From assembly GCA_038236005.1 (NCBI GenBank), contig JBBSTI010000107.1, positions 1-11,858 on the forward strand: a stretch of 11,858 bases of DNA, given 5' to 3'. The notes below the pieces were generated by a model. It was not told the DNA's origin. It searched no databases and worked only from the letters and a program-made list of their open reading frames with translations. The stretch comes from CANKBT01 sp038236005. Lineage in GTDB: Bacteria > Actinomycetota > Actinomycetes > Mycobacteriales > SCTD01. The translations under genes were made by a program, and so were the position numbers. Below, one piece after another: positions 1-6,646 of the stretch. Position 1 is the first letter of the stretch. Each line of letters begins with the position of its first letter.

Positions 1-1338
1 AGCATCATCAAGGCGTACGACGTCCGCGGGCTCGTCCCGGAGCAGCTCGACGCGGACGTGGCGCGTGCCGTCGGAGCCGCGTTCGCCCGCTTCACCGGCG
101 CGCCGAAGGTCGTGATCGCCCGCGACATGCGCGAGTCCGGGGTCGACCTGGTGGCGGCCTTCGCGGAGGGCGTCATGGCGCAGGGCGTCGACGTGGTCGA
201 CGCCGGCCTCGGTTCGACCGACCTGCTCTACTACGCCGCCGGGACGCTCGACGTCCCCGGTGCGATGTTCACCGCGAGCCACAACCCGGCGGTCTACAAC
301 GGCATCAAGATGTGTCTGGCCGGGGCGCGGCCGATCGGCCAGGACACCGGGTTGACGCAGATCCGCGCAGAGGCCGAGCGGTTCCTGGACACCGAGGTGC
401 CGCGTGCCGAGAGACAGGGCACCCGGACCGAGCAGGACCTGCTCCACCCGTACGCGACCTACCTCAAGGACCTCGTCCCCGGGATCGACGCGATCCGTCC
501 GCTCAAGGTGGTCGTGGACGCCGGCAACGGGATGGGCGGGCTCACCGTGCCGGTCGTGTTCGAGGGGCTGCCGCTGGAGACCACCGAGCTCTACTTCGCG
601 CTGGACGGCAGCTTCCCCAACCACGAGGCCAACCCGATCGACCCGGCCAACCTGGTCGATCTGCAGGCCGCGGTGCGCGAGCACGGCGCCGACCTCGGGC
701 TCGCCTTCGACGGCGACGCCGACCGATGCTTCGTCGTCGACGAGCGCGGCGAGATCGTCAGCCCGTCGGTGCTCACCGCGCTGATCGCGGTGCGCGAGCT
801 CGCCAAGGAGCCGGGCGGCACCGTGATCCACAACCTCATCACGTCCAGGGCGGTCCCGGAGGTGGTGACCGAGCAGGGCGGCACCCCGGTGCGCACCCGG
901 GTCGGACACAGCTTCATCAAGGCCGAGATGGCGCGTACGGGTGCTGTGTTCGGTGGCGAGCACAGCGGTCACTTCTACTTCCGCGACTTCTGGAACGCCG
1001 ACTCCGGCATGCTCGCCGCCCTTCACGCGCTGGCGGCGCTCGGGACGCAGGACGGTCCGCTGTCCGGTCTGCTCGGCAGCTTTGAGCGTTACGCGGCCAG
1101 CGGCGAGGTCAACTCGACCGTGCAGGACCAGGCTGGTCGGGTGGCGGCCATCAAGGACGAGTTCGCGGGTGCGCCGCAGGACGAGCTGGACGGGTTGACG
1201 GTCGATCTCGGCGAGGGTGCGTGGTTCAACGTGCGCGCGAGCAACACCGAGCCGTTGCTGCGCCTGAACGTCGAGGCGCCCACGGCCGACCGGGCGCGAG
1301 AGATCACCGACCGGGTGCTCGCCATCATCCGCGCCTGA
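1..1338 (+). CDS. manB: Phosphomannomutase/phosphoglucomutase ManB (5' end outside window)
   Basis: Interconverts mannose-6-phosphate and mannose-1-phosphate (possibly also glucose phosphates) in the cytosol, supplying GDP-mannose for glycans. The frame is open from base 1, and the first visible residues, SIIKAYDVRGLVPEQ, match the family N-terminus, so only a few codons are missing; the GTG at 58 is internal. All four family motifs are present: the phosphoserine loop TASHNP (about 271-288), the metal-binding DGDADR (about 709-726), the sugar-binding GGEHSGH (about 952-972) and the phosphate-binding RASNTEP (about 1237-1257). About 445 codons are visible, close to the usual 450-460. It is followed after 56 bp by the Trm112 gene, the order known from Streptomyces and other actinomycetes. 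Very sure of the family; the sugar preference is inferred from context. Confidence 0.95.
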   Translation, partial: SIIKAYDVRGLVPEQLDADVARAVGAAFARFTGAPKVVIARDMRESGVDLVAAFAEGVMAQGVDVVDAGLGSTDLLYYAAGTLDVPGAMFTASHNPAVYNGIKMCLAGARPIGQDTGLTQIRAEAERFLDTEVPRAERQGTRTEQDLLHPYATYLKDLVPGIDAIRPLKVVVDAGNGMGGLTVPVVFEGLPLETTELYFALDGSFPNHEANPIDPANLVDLQAAVREHGADLGLAFDGDADRCFVVDERGEIVSPSVLTALIAVRELAKEPGGTVIHNLITSRAVPEVVTEQGGTPVRTRVGHSFIKAEMARTGAVFGGEHSGHFYFRDFWNADSGMLAALHALAALGTQDGPLSGLLGSFERYAASGEVNSTVQDQAGRVAAIKDEFAGAPQDELDGLTVDLGEGAWFNVRASNTEPLLRLNVEAPTADRAREITDRVLAIIRA

Positions 1339-1358
1339 CCTGCTGCTCGCCCTCGTCG

Positions 1359-1388
1359 GTGACTGACCCGCCCGGGGGTGGATAGCCT
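1359..1388 (+). promoter_or_regulatory. Candidate promoter for a leaderless Trm112-gene transcript
   Basis: GTGACT (1359-1364) resembles a -35 box. After 18 nt comes TAGCCT (1383-1388), which fits the actinobacterial TANNNT -10 pattern. Only 6 nt separate it from the ATG at 1395, so transcription would start at or next to the A of the start codon. No Shine-Dalgarno-like sequence is placed correctly before that ATG, which fits a leaderless mRNA. Inferred from pattern and spacing only. Confidence 0.45.
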
Positions 1389-1394
1389 CATCCC

Positions 1395-1595
1395 ATGTCC
1401 GACCCGCTGATCGACCCGTCCCTGCTGGCTATCCTCGCGTGCCCGGTGGACAAGTCACCGCTCACCGACCAGCCGTCCGCGCTGGACGGTGCCGGTGCGC
1501 TGGTCTGCACCCGGTGCGGCCTTCAGTACCCGGTGCGCGACGACATCCCGGTGCTGCTGGTCGACGAGGCCGTGCCTTCCCCCGCTTCGCCGTGA
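1395..1595 (+). CDS. Trm112-family small zinc-ribbon-like protein
   Basis: A 66-residue protein of the Trm112/UPF0434 (YcaR-like) family. It begins with the typical helix LLAILACPVD, followed by CTRCGLQYPVRDDIPVLL. Three cysteines are visible (C16, C38, C41); the place of a fourth ligand in a CPxC knuckle is held by D19, giving CPVD, a form I recall as common in actinobacterial members. Trm112 proteins in eukaryotes and archaea are activator subunits of methyltransferases; the bacterial role is poorly defined, and I infer none beyond a small partner protein. It lies between manB and the SIS gene, and its stop overlaps the next GTG start by 4 nt (GTGA at 1592-1595), so the two are probably translationally coupled. 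Confidence 0.85.
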   Translation: MSDPLIDPSLLAILACPVDKSPLTDQPSALDGAGALVCTRCGLQYPVRDDIPVLLVDEAVPSPASP

Positions 1596-2716
1596 CCCCG
1601 GGGCCCGACCTCGGCGACGCGGCAGGGCTCGCGGCGGCCGACCGGTCGCAGATGCTGCCCGCCGTCGCGTCCTCGGCTGCCCAGGTGCGTCAGGCGGTCG
1701 ACCTCTGTCAGGAGGCCGGCGTGTCGAGGCTGGCCGACGAGCGGCCCCGCGCCGTCGTGCTGTGCGGCACGGGGGTCTCCGGCCGGGCCATGGACCTGCT
1801 GGCGGCGCTCTGCGCCACCAGCTCGCCGGTCCCGGTCGTCGTTCACCGCGCGCCCGGGCTCCCGGTGTGGGCCGGCGCGGCAGACCTGGTCGTGGCGTCG
1901 TCGTCCTACGGTCGCACGCAGCAGACCCTGGGCTCGCTGTCGGAGGCGGCCCGTCGCGGCTGCCAGCTGCTTGCGGTCGGCGCTTCCGGCAGCCCTGTCC
2001 AGGACCTCGCGGAGCGTGGTCGGGGGATCTTCGTACCGGCCCCGGAGACGATGGCCGGCGGTGTCGCCCGGCGCCCCCGGGCGAGCCTGTGGGCCCTGCT
2101 GACGCCGCTGCTGGTCGGGGCCGAGGCGCTCGGGCTGCTGCGGCACGTCGACCTCGAGCAGGTGGCTGCCACGCTGGAGCAGGTCGCTTCGGTCAACCGG
2201 CTGGATGCCGACACCCTGGTGAGCCCGGCCAAGGGTCTTGCGGAGAACCTGTCCGGCACGTTGCCGCTGGTCTGGGGCAGCTCGACGATCGCCGGCGCGG
2301 CAGCGGGCCGGTGCGCCGATCAGCTGGCCGACAACGCCAAGGTCCCCGCCCTGTCCGGCACGCTGCCCGAGATCGGCGCCGGGGTGCTCGACGGTCCCTG
2401 GGCCGCCCGTCGCTCGGTCGAGGATCTGTTCGCCGACCGCGAGGACGAGCCCGAGCGTCCTTCCCTGCGCCTGGTGCTGCTGCGCGAACCGGGAGAGAGC
2501 GACGCCGCGGCGGCAGCCGCCCGGACGACCAGCGACCTGGCCGACGATCGCGGGCTGGCCGTGGACGTCCTGGTCGCCGAGGGCGACACCCCGTTGACCC
2601 GGCTCGCCTGGTTGGTCGGCACCACCGACTGGGCCAGCGTCTACCTGGCGCTGCGTGACGGCGTCGACCCGAGCGCCGACCCGGCGCAGACCGCCCTGAA
2701 GGAGCGTCTGACGTGA
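1592..2716 (+). CDS. SIS-domain protein of the bifunctional phosphoglucose/phosphomannose isomerase family, probably inactive
   Basis: 374 residues, counted from the GTG that overlaps the Trm112 stop; the reading frame is open further upstream, but that part is out-of-frame Trm112 coding. The N-terminal SIS domain (about residues 50-180) has a glycine-rich strand-turn VVLCGTGVSG and a SSSYGRTQQT phosphosugar loop. The C-terminal half (about 200-370) resembles the bacterial PGI/PMI C-terminal domain, with QLADNAKVPA followed by LPE. Archaeal PGI/PMI enzymes use a Glu in NEN and a His in NHNE, 16 residues apart; here these positions are D247 and A263 (LPE is followed by IGAGV), so isomerase activity is doubtful. 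The gene lies in the mannose-metabolism block and overlaps the CDF gene by 4 nt. A regulatory or scaffold role is possible. Family sure, activity unsure. Confidence 0.88.
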   Translation: MTPGPDLGDAAGLAAADRSQMLPAVASSAAQVRQAVDLCQEAGVSRLADERPRAVVLCGTGVSGRAMDLLAALCATSSPVPVVVHRAPGLPVWAGAADLVVASSSYGRTQQTLGSLSEAARRGCQLLAVGASGSPVQDLAERGRGIFVPAPETMAGGVARRPRASLWALLTPLLVGAEALGLLRHVDLEQVAATLEQVASVNRLDADTLVSPAKGLAENLSGTLPLVWGSSTIAGAAAGRCADQLADNAKVPALSGTLPEIGAGVLDGPWAARRSVEDLFADREDEPERPSLRLVLLREPGESDAAAAAARTTSDLADDRGLAVDVLVAEGDTPLTRLAWLVGTTDWASVYLALRDGVDPSADPAQTALKERLT

Positions 2717-3705
2717 GCGACGACACCGACAGCGCCGCCACCGACCCCGCCGTCACCGACGGCGGGGGCGGCCACGGGGGCGGTCACGGGACCAAGGCGA
2801 TCCTGGCGGCGCTGCTCGCCAACGCGGCGATCGCGGTCGCCAAGTTCGTCGGCTTCCTGATCACCGGCTCCAGCTCGATGCTGGCCGAGTCCGTCCACTC
2901 GGTCGCCGACTCCGGCAACCAGGGTCTGCTGCTGCTCGGCGGCAAGCAGGCCGAGAAGCAGGCAGACACCGACCACCCGTTCGGCTACGGGCGCGAGCGT
3001 TACTTCTGGGCGTTCGTGGTGGCGATGGTGCTGTTCAGCGTCGGTGGTCTCTTCTCGCTCTACGAGGGCTACCACAAGCTCGGCAGCAAGGAGGAGCTGT
3101 CCTCGCTCGGCGTCGCGGTCGCCATCCTGGTCTTCGCGATCGGGGCCGAGGGCTTCTCCTTCCGTACGGCCGTCAAGGAGTCCGCCGCCGTCAAGGGCGA
3201 CCAGGGGTGGATCTCCTTCATCCGCCGCAGCCGCGCGCCCGAGCTGCCGATCGTGCTGCTGGAGGACTTCGGCGCCCTGGTCGGTCTGGTCCTCGCCCTG
3301 TCCGGCGTCGGGCTGGCCGCGATCACCGGCGATCCGGTCTGGGACGCGATCGGCACCATGTGCATCGGCGCGCTGCTGCTGATCATCGCCATCGTCCTGG
3401 CGATCGAGATGAAGAGCCTGCTGATCGGGGAGTCGGCGGTGCCGGCCTCGGTGACCGCGATCCGGGCGGCGATCGAGGGCACCGACGGGATCGTCCGGGT
3501 GATCCACCTGCGCACCCAGCACCTCGGTCCGGAGGAGCTGCTGGTCGGCGCCAAGATCGCGCTCGACGACGGGCTCGACGTCTCCGCGGTCGCGACCACC
3601 ATCGATGCCGCCGAGGTGCGCATCCGGGAGGCGGTGCCCGCCGCCCGGGTGATCTACCTGGAGCCGGACCTCTACCGGACCGTTGGCGTCCCGGCTGCTC
3701 CCTGA
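2713..3705 (+). CDS. Cation diffusion facilitator (CDF) family divalent-metal exporter, SLC30A9/ZnT9-like
   Basis: 330-residue inner-membrane protein, expected to export Zn2+ or a similar divalent cation in exchange for protons. The start is GTG in the GTGA overlap with the SIS gene, with AAGGAG (2699-2704) 8 nt upstream. The N-terminus has a His/Gly stretch (GGGGHGGGHG, about residues 17-26) that may bind metal in the cytosol. TM1 starts near residue 29. TM2 carries H62-x-x-x-D66 (VHSVAD), a zinc-type pair, followed by the HPFGYGRERYFW loop. A long segment, about 152-175, precedes VLLED (E184-D185) in TM5, the layout of the ZnT9-like subgroup rather than the HxxxD of FieF/YiiP. The C-terminal cytosolic domain starts near 240. 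Metal specificity cannot be read from the sequence. A cation-efflux gene in this position is shared with the Streptomyces manB locus (from memory). Confidence 0.92.
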   Translation: MSDDTDSAATDPAVTDGGGGHGGGHGTKAILAALLANAAIAVAKFVGFLITGSSSMLAESVHSVADSGNQGLLLLGGKQAEKQADTDHPFGYGRERYFWAFVVAMVLFSVGGLFSLYEGYHKLGSKEELSSLGVAVAILVFAIGAEGFSFRTAVKESAAVKGDQGWISFIRRSRAPELPIVLLEDFGALVGLVLALSGVGLAAITGDPVWDAIGTMCIGALLLIIAIVLAIEMKSLLIGESAVPASVTAIRAAIEGTDGIVRVIHLRTQHLGPEELLVGAKIALDDGLDVSAVATTIDAAEVRIREAVPAARVIYLEPDLYRTVGVPAAP

Positions 3706-3716
3706 GTTCTGCCCTC

Positions 3717-3792
3717 CATGATCAGGTGGACGTCTCAGACGCCAGGGGCCCGCGGCAGGCACCCAGCCGTCCGAGAAGGCCGCATGATCATG
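3717..3792. repeat. CATGATCATG-flanked 76-bp intergenic element, copy 1
   Basis: The left end is CATGATCAGG (one base off the palindrome) and the right end is a perfect CATGATCATG. The two TGATCA cores (3719 and 3785) are 66 bp apart, exactly as in copy 2 at 8409-8484. The last 20 bases match copy 2 at 18 positions; over all 76 positions I count 48 identities (about 63%). Internal inverted repeats include GGACG (3728-3732) with CGTCC (3768-3772), and CGTCT-C-AGACG (3731-3741). It starts 11 bp after the CDF stop, in a convergent gap. Function unknown. Confidence 0.6.
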
Positions 3793-3802
3793 AACGCGAC
3801 CT

Positions 3803-3814
3803 GCCGACGTCGGC
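3803..3814. other. Perfect 12-bp palindrome
   Basis: GCCGACGTCGGC reads the same on both strands. It lies just right of the CATGATCATG element in the cdf/ppc convergent gap, 80 bp past the ppc stop on the minus strand. It could be a protein-binding site or part of a terminator structure, but in GC-rich DNA such a palindrome may also arise by chance. Confidence 0.35.
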
Positions 3815-3869
3815 GATGGTCTGGTGCTCACGATCTCGAGGTGGGCCTCGGTGGTGCCAGCCCCCGCCG

Positions 3870-3893
3870 CCCGCCATGACAGGGAACGGCGGG
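3870..3893 (-). terminator. Weak stem-loop directly after the ppc stop codon
   Basis: Reading the minus strand from the ppc TGA, CCCGCC is followed by a 12-nt loop and then GGCGGG, a 6-bp GC-only stem starting at the first base after the stop. There is no U-tract, so it would be an actinobacterial-type stem without a poly-U tail at best. Convergence with the CDF gene makes a terminator somewhere in this gap likely; this is the best-placed candidate. Confidence 0.35.
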
Positions 3894-6587
3894 TCAGCCG
3901 GTGTTGCGCAGGCCGGCAGCCACTCCGCTGACCGTGAGCAGCAGGGCCCGGGACAGCTCCGGGCCGTCCTCCCCGGCCCGCCGCCGCCGTAGCAGCGCTA
4001 CCTGGAGCCGGGACAGCGGCTCGAGGTAGGCGTCGCGCACCGTCAGGGTCTGCCGCAGCACCGGATCGCCCCCCAGCAGCTCGTCCTGACCGGTGACCGC
4101 GAGCAGCTCGCGGACGGTCAGGGCGTGCTCGGCCTCGATGTCGGCGAACACGTGCTGCAGCTCGGCCGGCACCAGCGCCTCGACGTAGGAGCGGGCGATC
4201 CGCAGGTCGGTCTTGGCAAGCGTCATAGAGATGTTGCTGAGCAGGGTCGCGAAGAAGGGCCATCGCTCGCGCATCTCGGTCAGCACGTCGCCGTGCCCGG
4301 CCGAGCGGGCCGCGGCGAGCCCGGTGCCGACGCCGTACCAGCCCGGCACGATCTGCCGGGACTGCGTCCAGCCGAACACCCAGGGGATCGCGCGCAGCCC
4401 GTCCAGGCCGCCGTCGGCCGAGGGACGGCGCGCTGGACGCGAGCCGATCTGCAGCTCGCCGAGCAGATCGACGGGGGTGCTCGCCACGAAGTAGGCCGGC
4501 AGGTCCGGGCCGTCCACGAGTCCTCGGTAGCGCTGGAACGCCGCGTCCGACACCACCTGCAGCGCGCCGTCCCAGCGCTCACCGGCCTCCTGGCTCCGGC
4601 GCGGCTTCTGGTGCAGCACGGTCGCCTCCAGCGCGGCGGCCACGGTCAGCTCCAGGTTCTCCCGAGCCAGCACCGGCAGCACGTACTTGTCGCTGATCAC
4701 CTCGCCCTGCTCGGTCACCTTCACCGCTCCGTCGAGCGTGCCGGCGGGCAGCGCCAGCATCGCCTCGTGGGTCGGGCCGCCGCCCCGGCCGACCGAGCCG
4801 CCGCGGCCGTGGAAGAACACCAGCCGCACGCCGTGGCGTCGGCCGAGGTCGCGCAGCCGCTGCTGCGCCCGGTGGATCTCCCACTGCGAGGTGACGATCC
4901 CAGCCTGCTTGTTGCTGTCGCTGTAGCCGAGCATCACCTCCTGCACGTCGCCGCGCGCGGTCACCAGCGCGCGGTAGGGAGCGCACGCGAACAGGTCGAT
5001 GAGCACCTGCTCGGCGCCGCGCAGCTCCTCGATCGTCTCGAGCAGCGGGACGAAACCGAGGCGGGCGATCCCTGCGTGCACGTCGATCAGGCCGGCCTCA
5101 CGGGCGAGCAGCACGGCGGCGAGCACGTCGTCGGCCCCGCGGGTCATCGACACGATGTAGGACTGCACCGCCCGGTCCCCGAGGGTGTCGAGCGCTTCGC
5201 GGATCGTGGTGAAGACGGCAAAGGTCTTGACGGCGTCGTCGTGCAGCGGAGAGGGGGTGCCGGCCAGCGGCCGACGTCCGGCCAGCTCGCGGGAGAGCAC
5301 CCCCAGGCGGTACGGGCGAGCCAGCGAGGCCCACGGGTGGCTCAGCTCGTGGAGGCGGTCGAGCAGCTGGCCGACCGCCTCCTGGTGAGCGTCGGCGTGC
5401 TCGCGCACGTCCATCGTGGCGAGCAGGGTGCCGCAGGCCTGCACCGTGCGCACGACGCGCTCCACGACACCGGTCGCGGACAGGCTGCCGTGGTGCGCGA
5501 GCAGAGATTCACGCAGAAGGGCGAGATCGGCGAGCAGCTCGTCGTCGCCGACGTAGTCCCGGCCGGGCTGGGGTGCGCCGCCGCCGGCGAGCCGGTCATG
5601 CGTGTTGCGTACGCGGTGCTGGATGCAGGTCGCGAACAGCCGGTAGGGCTCCTCGGCGTTGAGCCTGCGGTAGCGCTCGGGCACCTCGGGCAGCTGCTCC
5701 AGCGCGGTCGCGAGCTCGCGGGACAGCTCGTGCGAGACGCCGACCCGGGCCGACACCGACAGCTCGCTGCGCAGCCGGTCCAGCAGCGCGAGCACGACGG
5801 TGGTGCCGTGCTCGTGCTGCATCGCGAGCACGGCACGGGTGACGGCGGGCGTGACGTTGGGGTTGCCGTCGCGGTCTCCGCCGATCCAGGTCCCGAACGT
5901 GAGCGGCCTCGCGTCGATCGGCAGGTCCACGCTCATCTCGGCCACGGCGTCGCGCAGCTGCTCCAGCACGTCGGCCACCGCGCCGGCGGCCAGACCCTCC
6001 AGGTAGTAGACGCCGTTGCGCGCCTCGTCGGTCGGGTCGGGCCGGCTGACCCGCAGGTCGTCGGTCTGCCAGAGCAGCTCGACCACCTCGGCGAGCCGAC
6101 GTGCCGTGCGCGCGTCGTCCGGCTCGTCGAGCAGAGCGGCGACCCGACGCAGCTTGACCCACACCGACCGGCGGGTGGCCTCGGTCGGGTGGGCGGTGAA
6201 CACCGGACGCACCTCGAGCCGGGCCAGGGCGGCGGTCAGGTCCTCCACCGTGGTCCCGGCCTGCTGGATGCGGGCCACGGTCTGGTCGAGCCACCCACCG
6301 TGCGTGGCGCGGGACCGAGTCATCGCCCGACCGCGGTGCACCTGCTCGACCAGGTTCGCGAGATGGAAGTAGGTCGAGAACGCGCGGACCAGCAGCGTCG
6401 TGGTCGGGAGGTCGATCCCCTCCAGCGGGTCGGGCCCGTCGTCCTCGCGGGTCTCCAGGCGGACCTGCTCGACGAGGTCCAGCAGCGGCTGACCTTCCTG
6501 GCGTGCCAGCGTCTCGCCCAGCAGGGTGGTCAGGCGTCGGATGTCGGCGCGCAGGTCGGCCTGCGGGTCCTGCTCGGGGATAGCCAC
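3894..6587 (-). CDS. ppc: Phosphoenolpyruvate carboxylase
   Basis: 897-residue cytosolic enzyme that adds bicarbonate to PEP to form oxaloacetate, refilling the TCA cycle. Length and motifs are those of a complete bacterial PEPC: VFTAHPTEA with the catalytic His (H133), GGDRDGNP (236-243), GYSDSNKQAG with K560, the PEP/bicarbonate loop FHGRGGSVGRGG (from F592), and the family C-terminus ending in RNTG. It starts at a GTG (complement of 6585-6587); a purine-rich GGGGTGG lies about 12 nt upstream, rather far for a Shine-Dalgarno, so the start is a little uncertain. The gene faces away from the SLH–GH3 gene across 59 bp and converges on the CDF gene. No broken motif or frameshift is seen. Typical bacterial PEPCs respond to acetyl-CoA and aspartate; nothing in the DNA reveals its regulation. 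Confidence 0.97.
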   Translation of the reverse strand: MAIPEQDPQADLRADIRRLTTLLGETLARQEGQPLLDLVEQVRLETREDDGPDPLEGIDLPTTTLLVRAFSTYFHLANLVEQVHRGRAMTRSRATHGGWLDQTVARIQQAGTTVEDLTAALARLEVRPVFTAHPTEATRRSVWVKLRRVAALLDEPDDARTARRLAEVVELLWQTDDLRVSRPDPTDEARNGVYYLEGLAAGAVADVLEQLRDAVAEMSVDLPIDARPLTFGTWIGGDRDGNPNVTPAVTRAVLAMQHEHGTTVVLALLDRLRSELSVSARVGVSHELSRELATALEQLPEVPERYRRLNAEEPYRLFATCIQHRVRNTHDRLAGGGAPQPGRDYVGDDELLADLALLRESLLAHHGSLSATGVVERVVRTVQACGTLLATMDVREHADAHQEAVGQLLDRLHELSHPWASLARPYRLGVLSRELAGRRPLAGTPSPLHDDAVKTFAVFTTIREALDTLGDRAVQSYIVSMTRGADDVLAAVLLAREAGLIDVHAGIARLGFVPLLETIEELRGAEQVLIDLFACAPYRALVTARGDVQEVMLGYSDSNKQAGIVTSQWEIHRAQQRLRDLGRRHGVRLVFFHGRGGSVGRGGGPTHEAMLALPAGTLDGAVKVTEQGEVISDKYVLPVLARENLELTVAAALEATVLHQKPRRSQEAGERWDGALQVVSDAAFQRYRGLVDGPDLPAYFVASTPVDLLGELQIGSRPARRPSADGGLDGLRAIPWVFGWTQSRQIVPGWYGVGTGLAAARSAGHGDVLTEMRERWPFFATLLSNISMTLAKTDLRIARSYVEALVPAELQHVFADIEAEHALTVRELLAVTGQDELLGGDPVLRQTLTVRDAYLEPLSRLQVALLRRRRAGEDGPELSRALLLTVSGVAAGLRNTG

Positions 6588-6646
6588 GCGGCGATCGTGC
6601 CACCCCTGCGTGTCGCCCCTGGTTCGTGACGATCACGGCGTAGAAC
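6588..6646. promoter_or_regulatory. Divergent intergenic region between ppc and the SLH–GH3 gene
   Basis: These 59 bp must hold, or overlap, the 5' signals of both divergent genes. No convincing -35/-10 pair is visible on either strand. On the plus strand TAGAAC (6641-6646) touches the ATG at 6647; as a -10 box it would place +1 near the in-frame GTG at 6653, an alternative leaderless start. On the minus strand GGGGTGG lies about 12 nt before the ppc GTG. Location is certain, the details are not. Confidence 0.4.

Noticed and set aside
2641..4263. 540-codon open frame on the minus strand opposite the CDF gene and overlapping ppc's 3' end
   Set aside because: It is a low-complexity D/G/R-rich translation with no family resemblance, antisense to a clear CDF gene; a GC-rich shadow frame.
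4125..6629. 834-codon open frame on the plus strand opposite ppc
   Set aside because: It mirrors the ppc reading frame. Its composition is biased to H/Q/R/G/L and shows no motif, while ppc carries all catalytic motifs.
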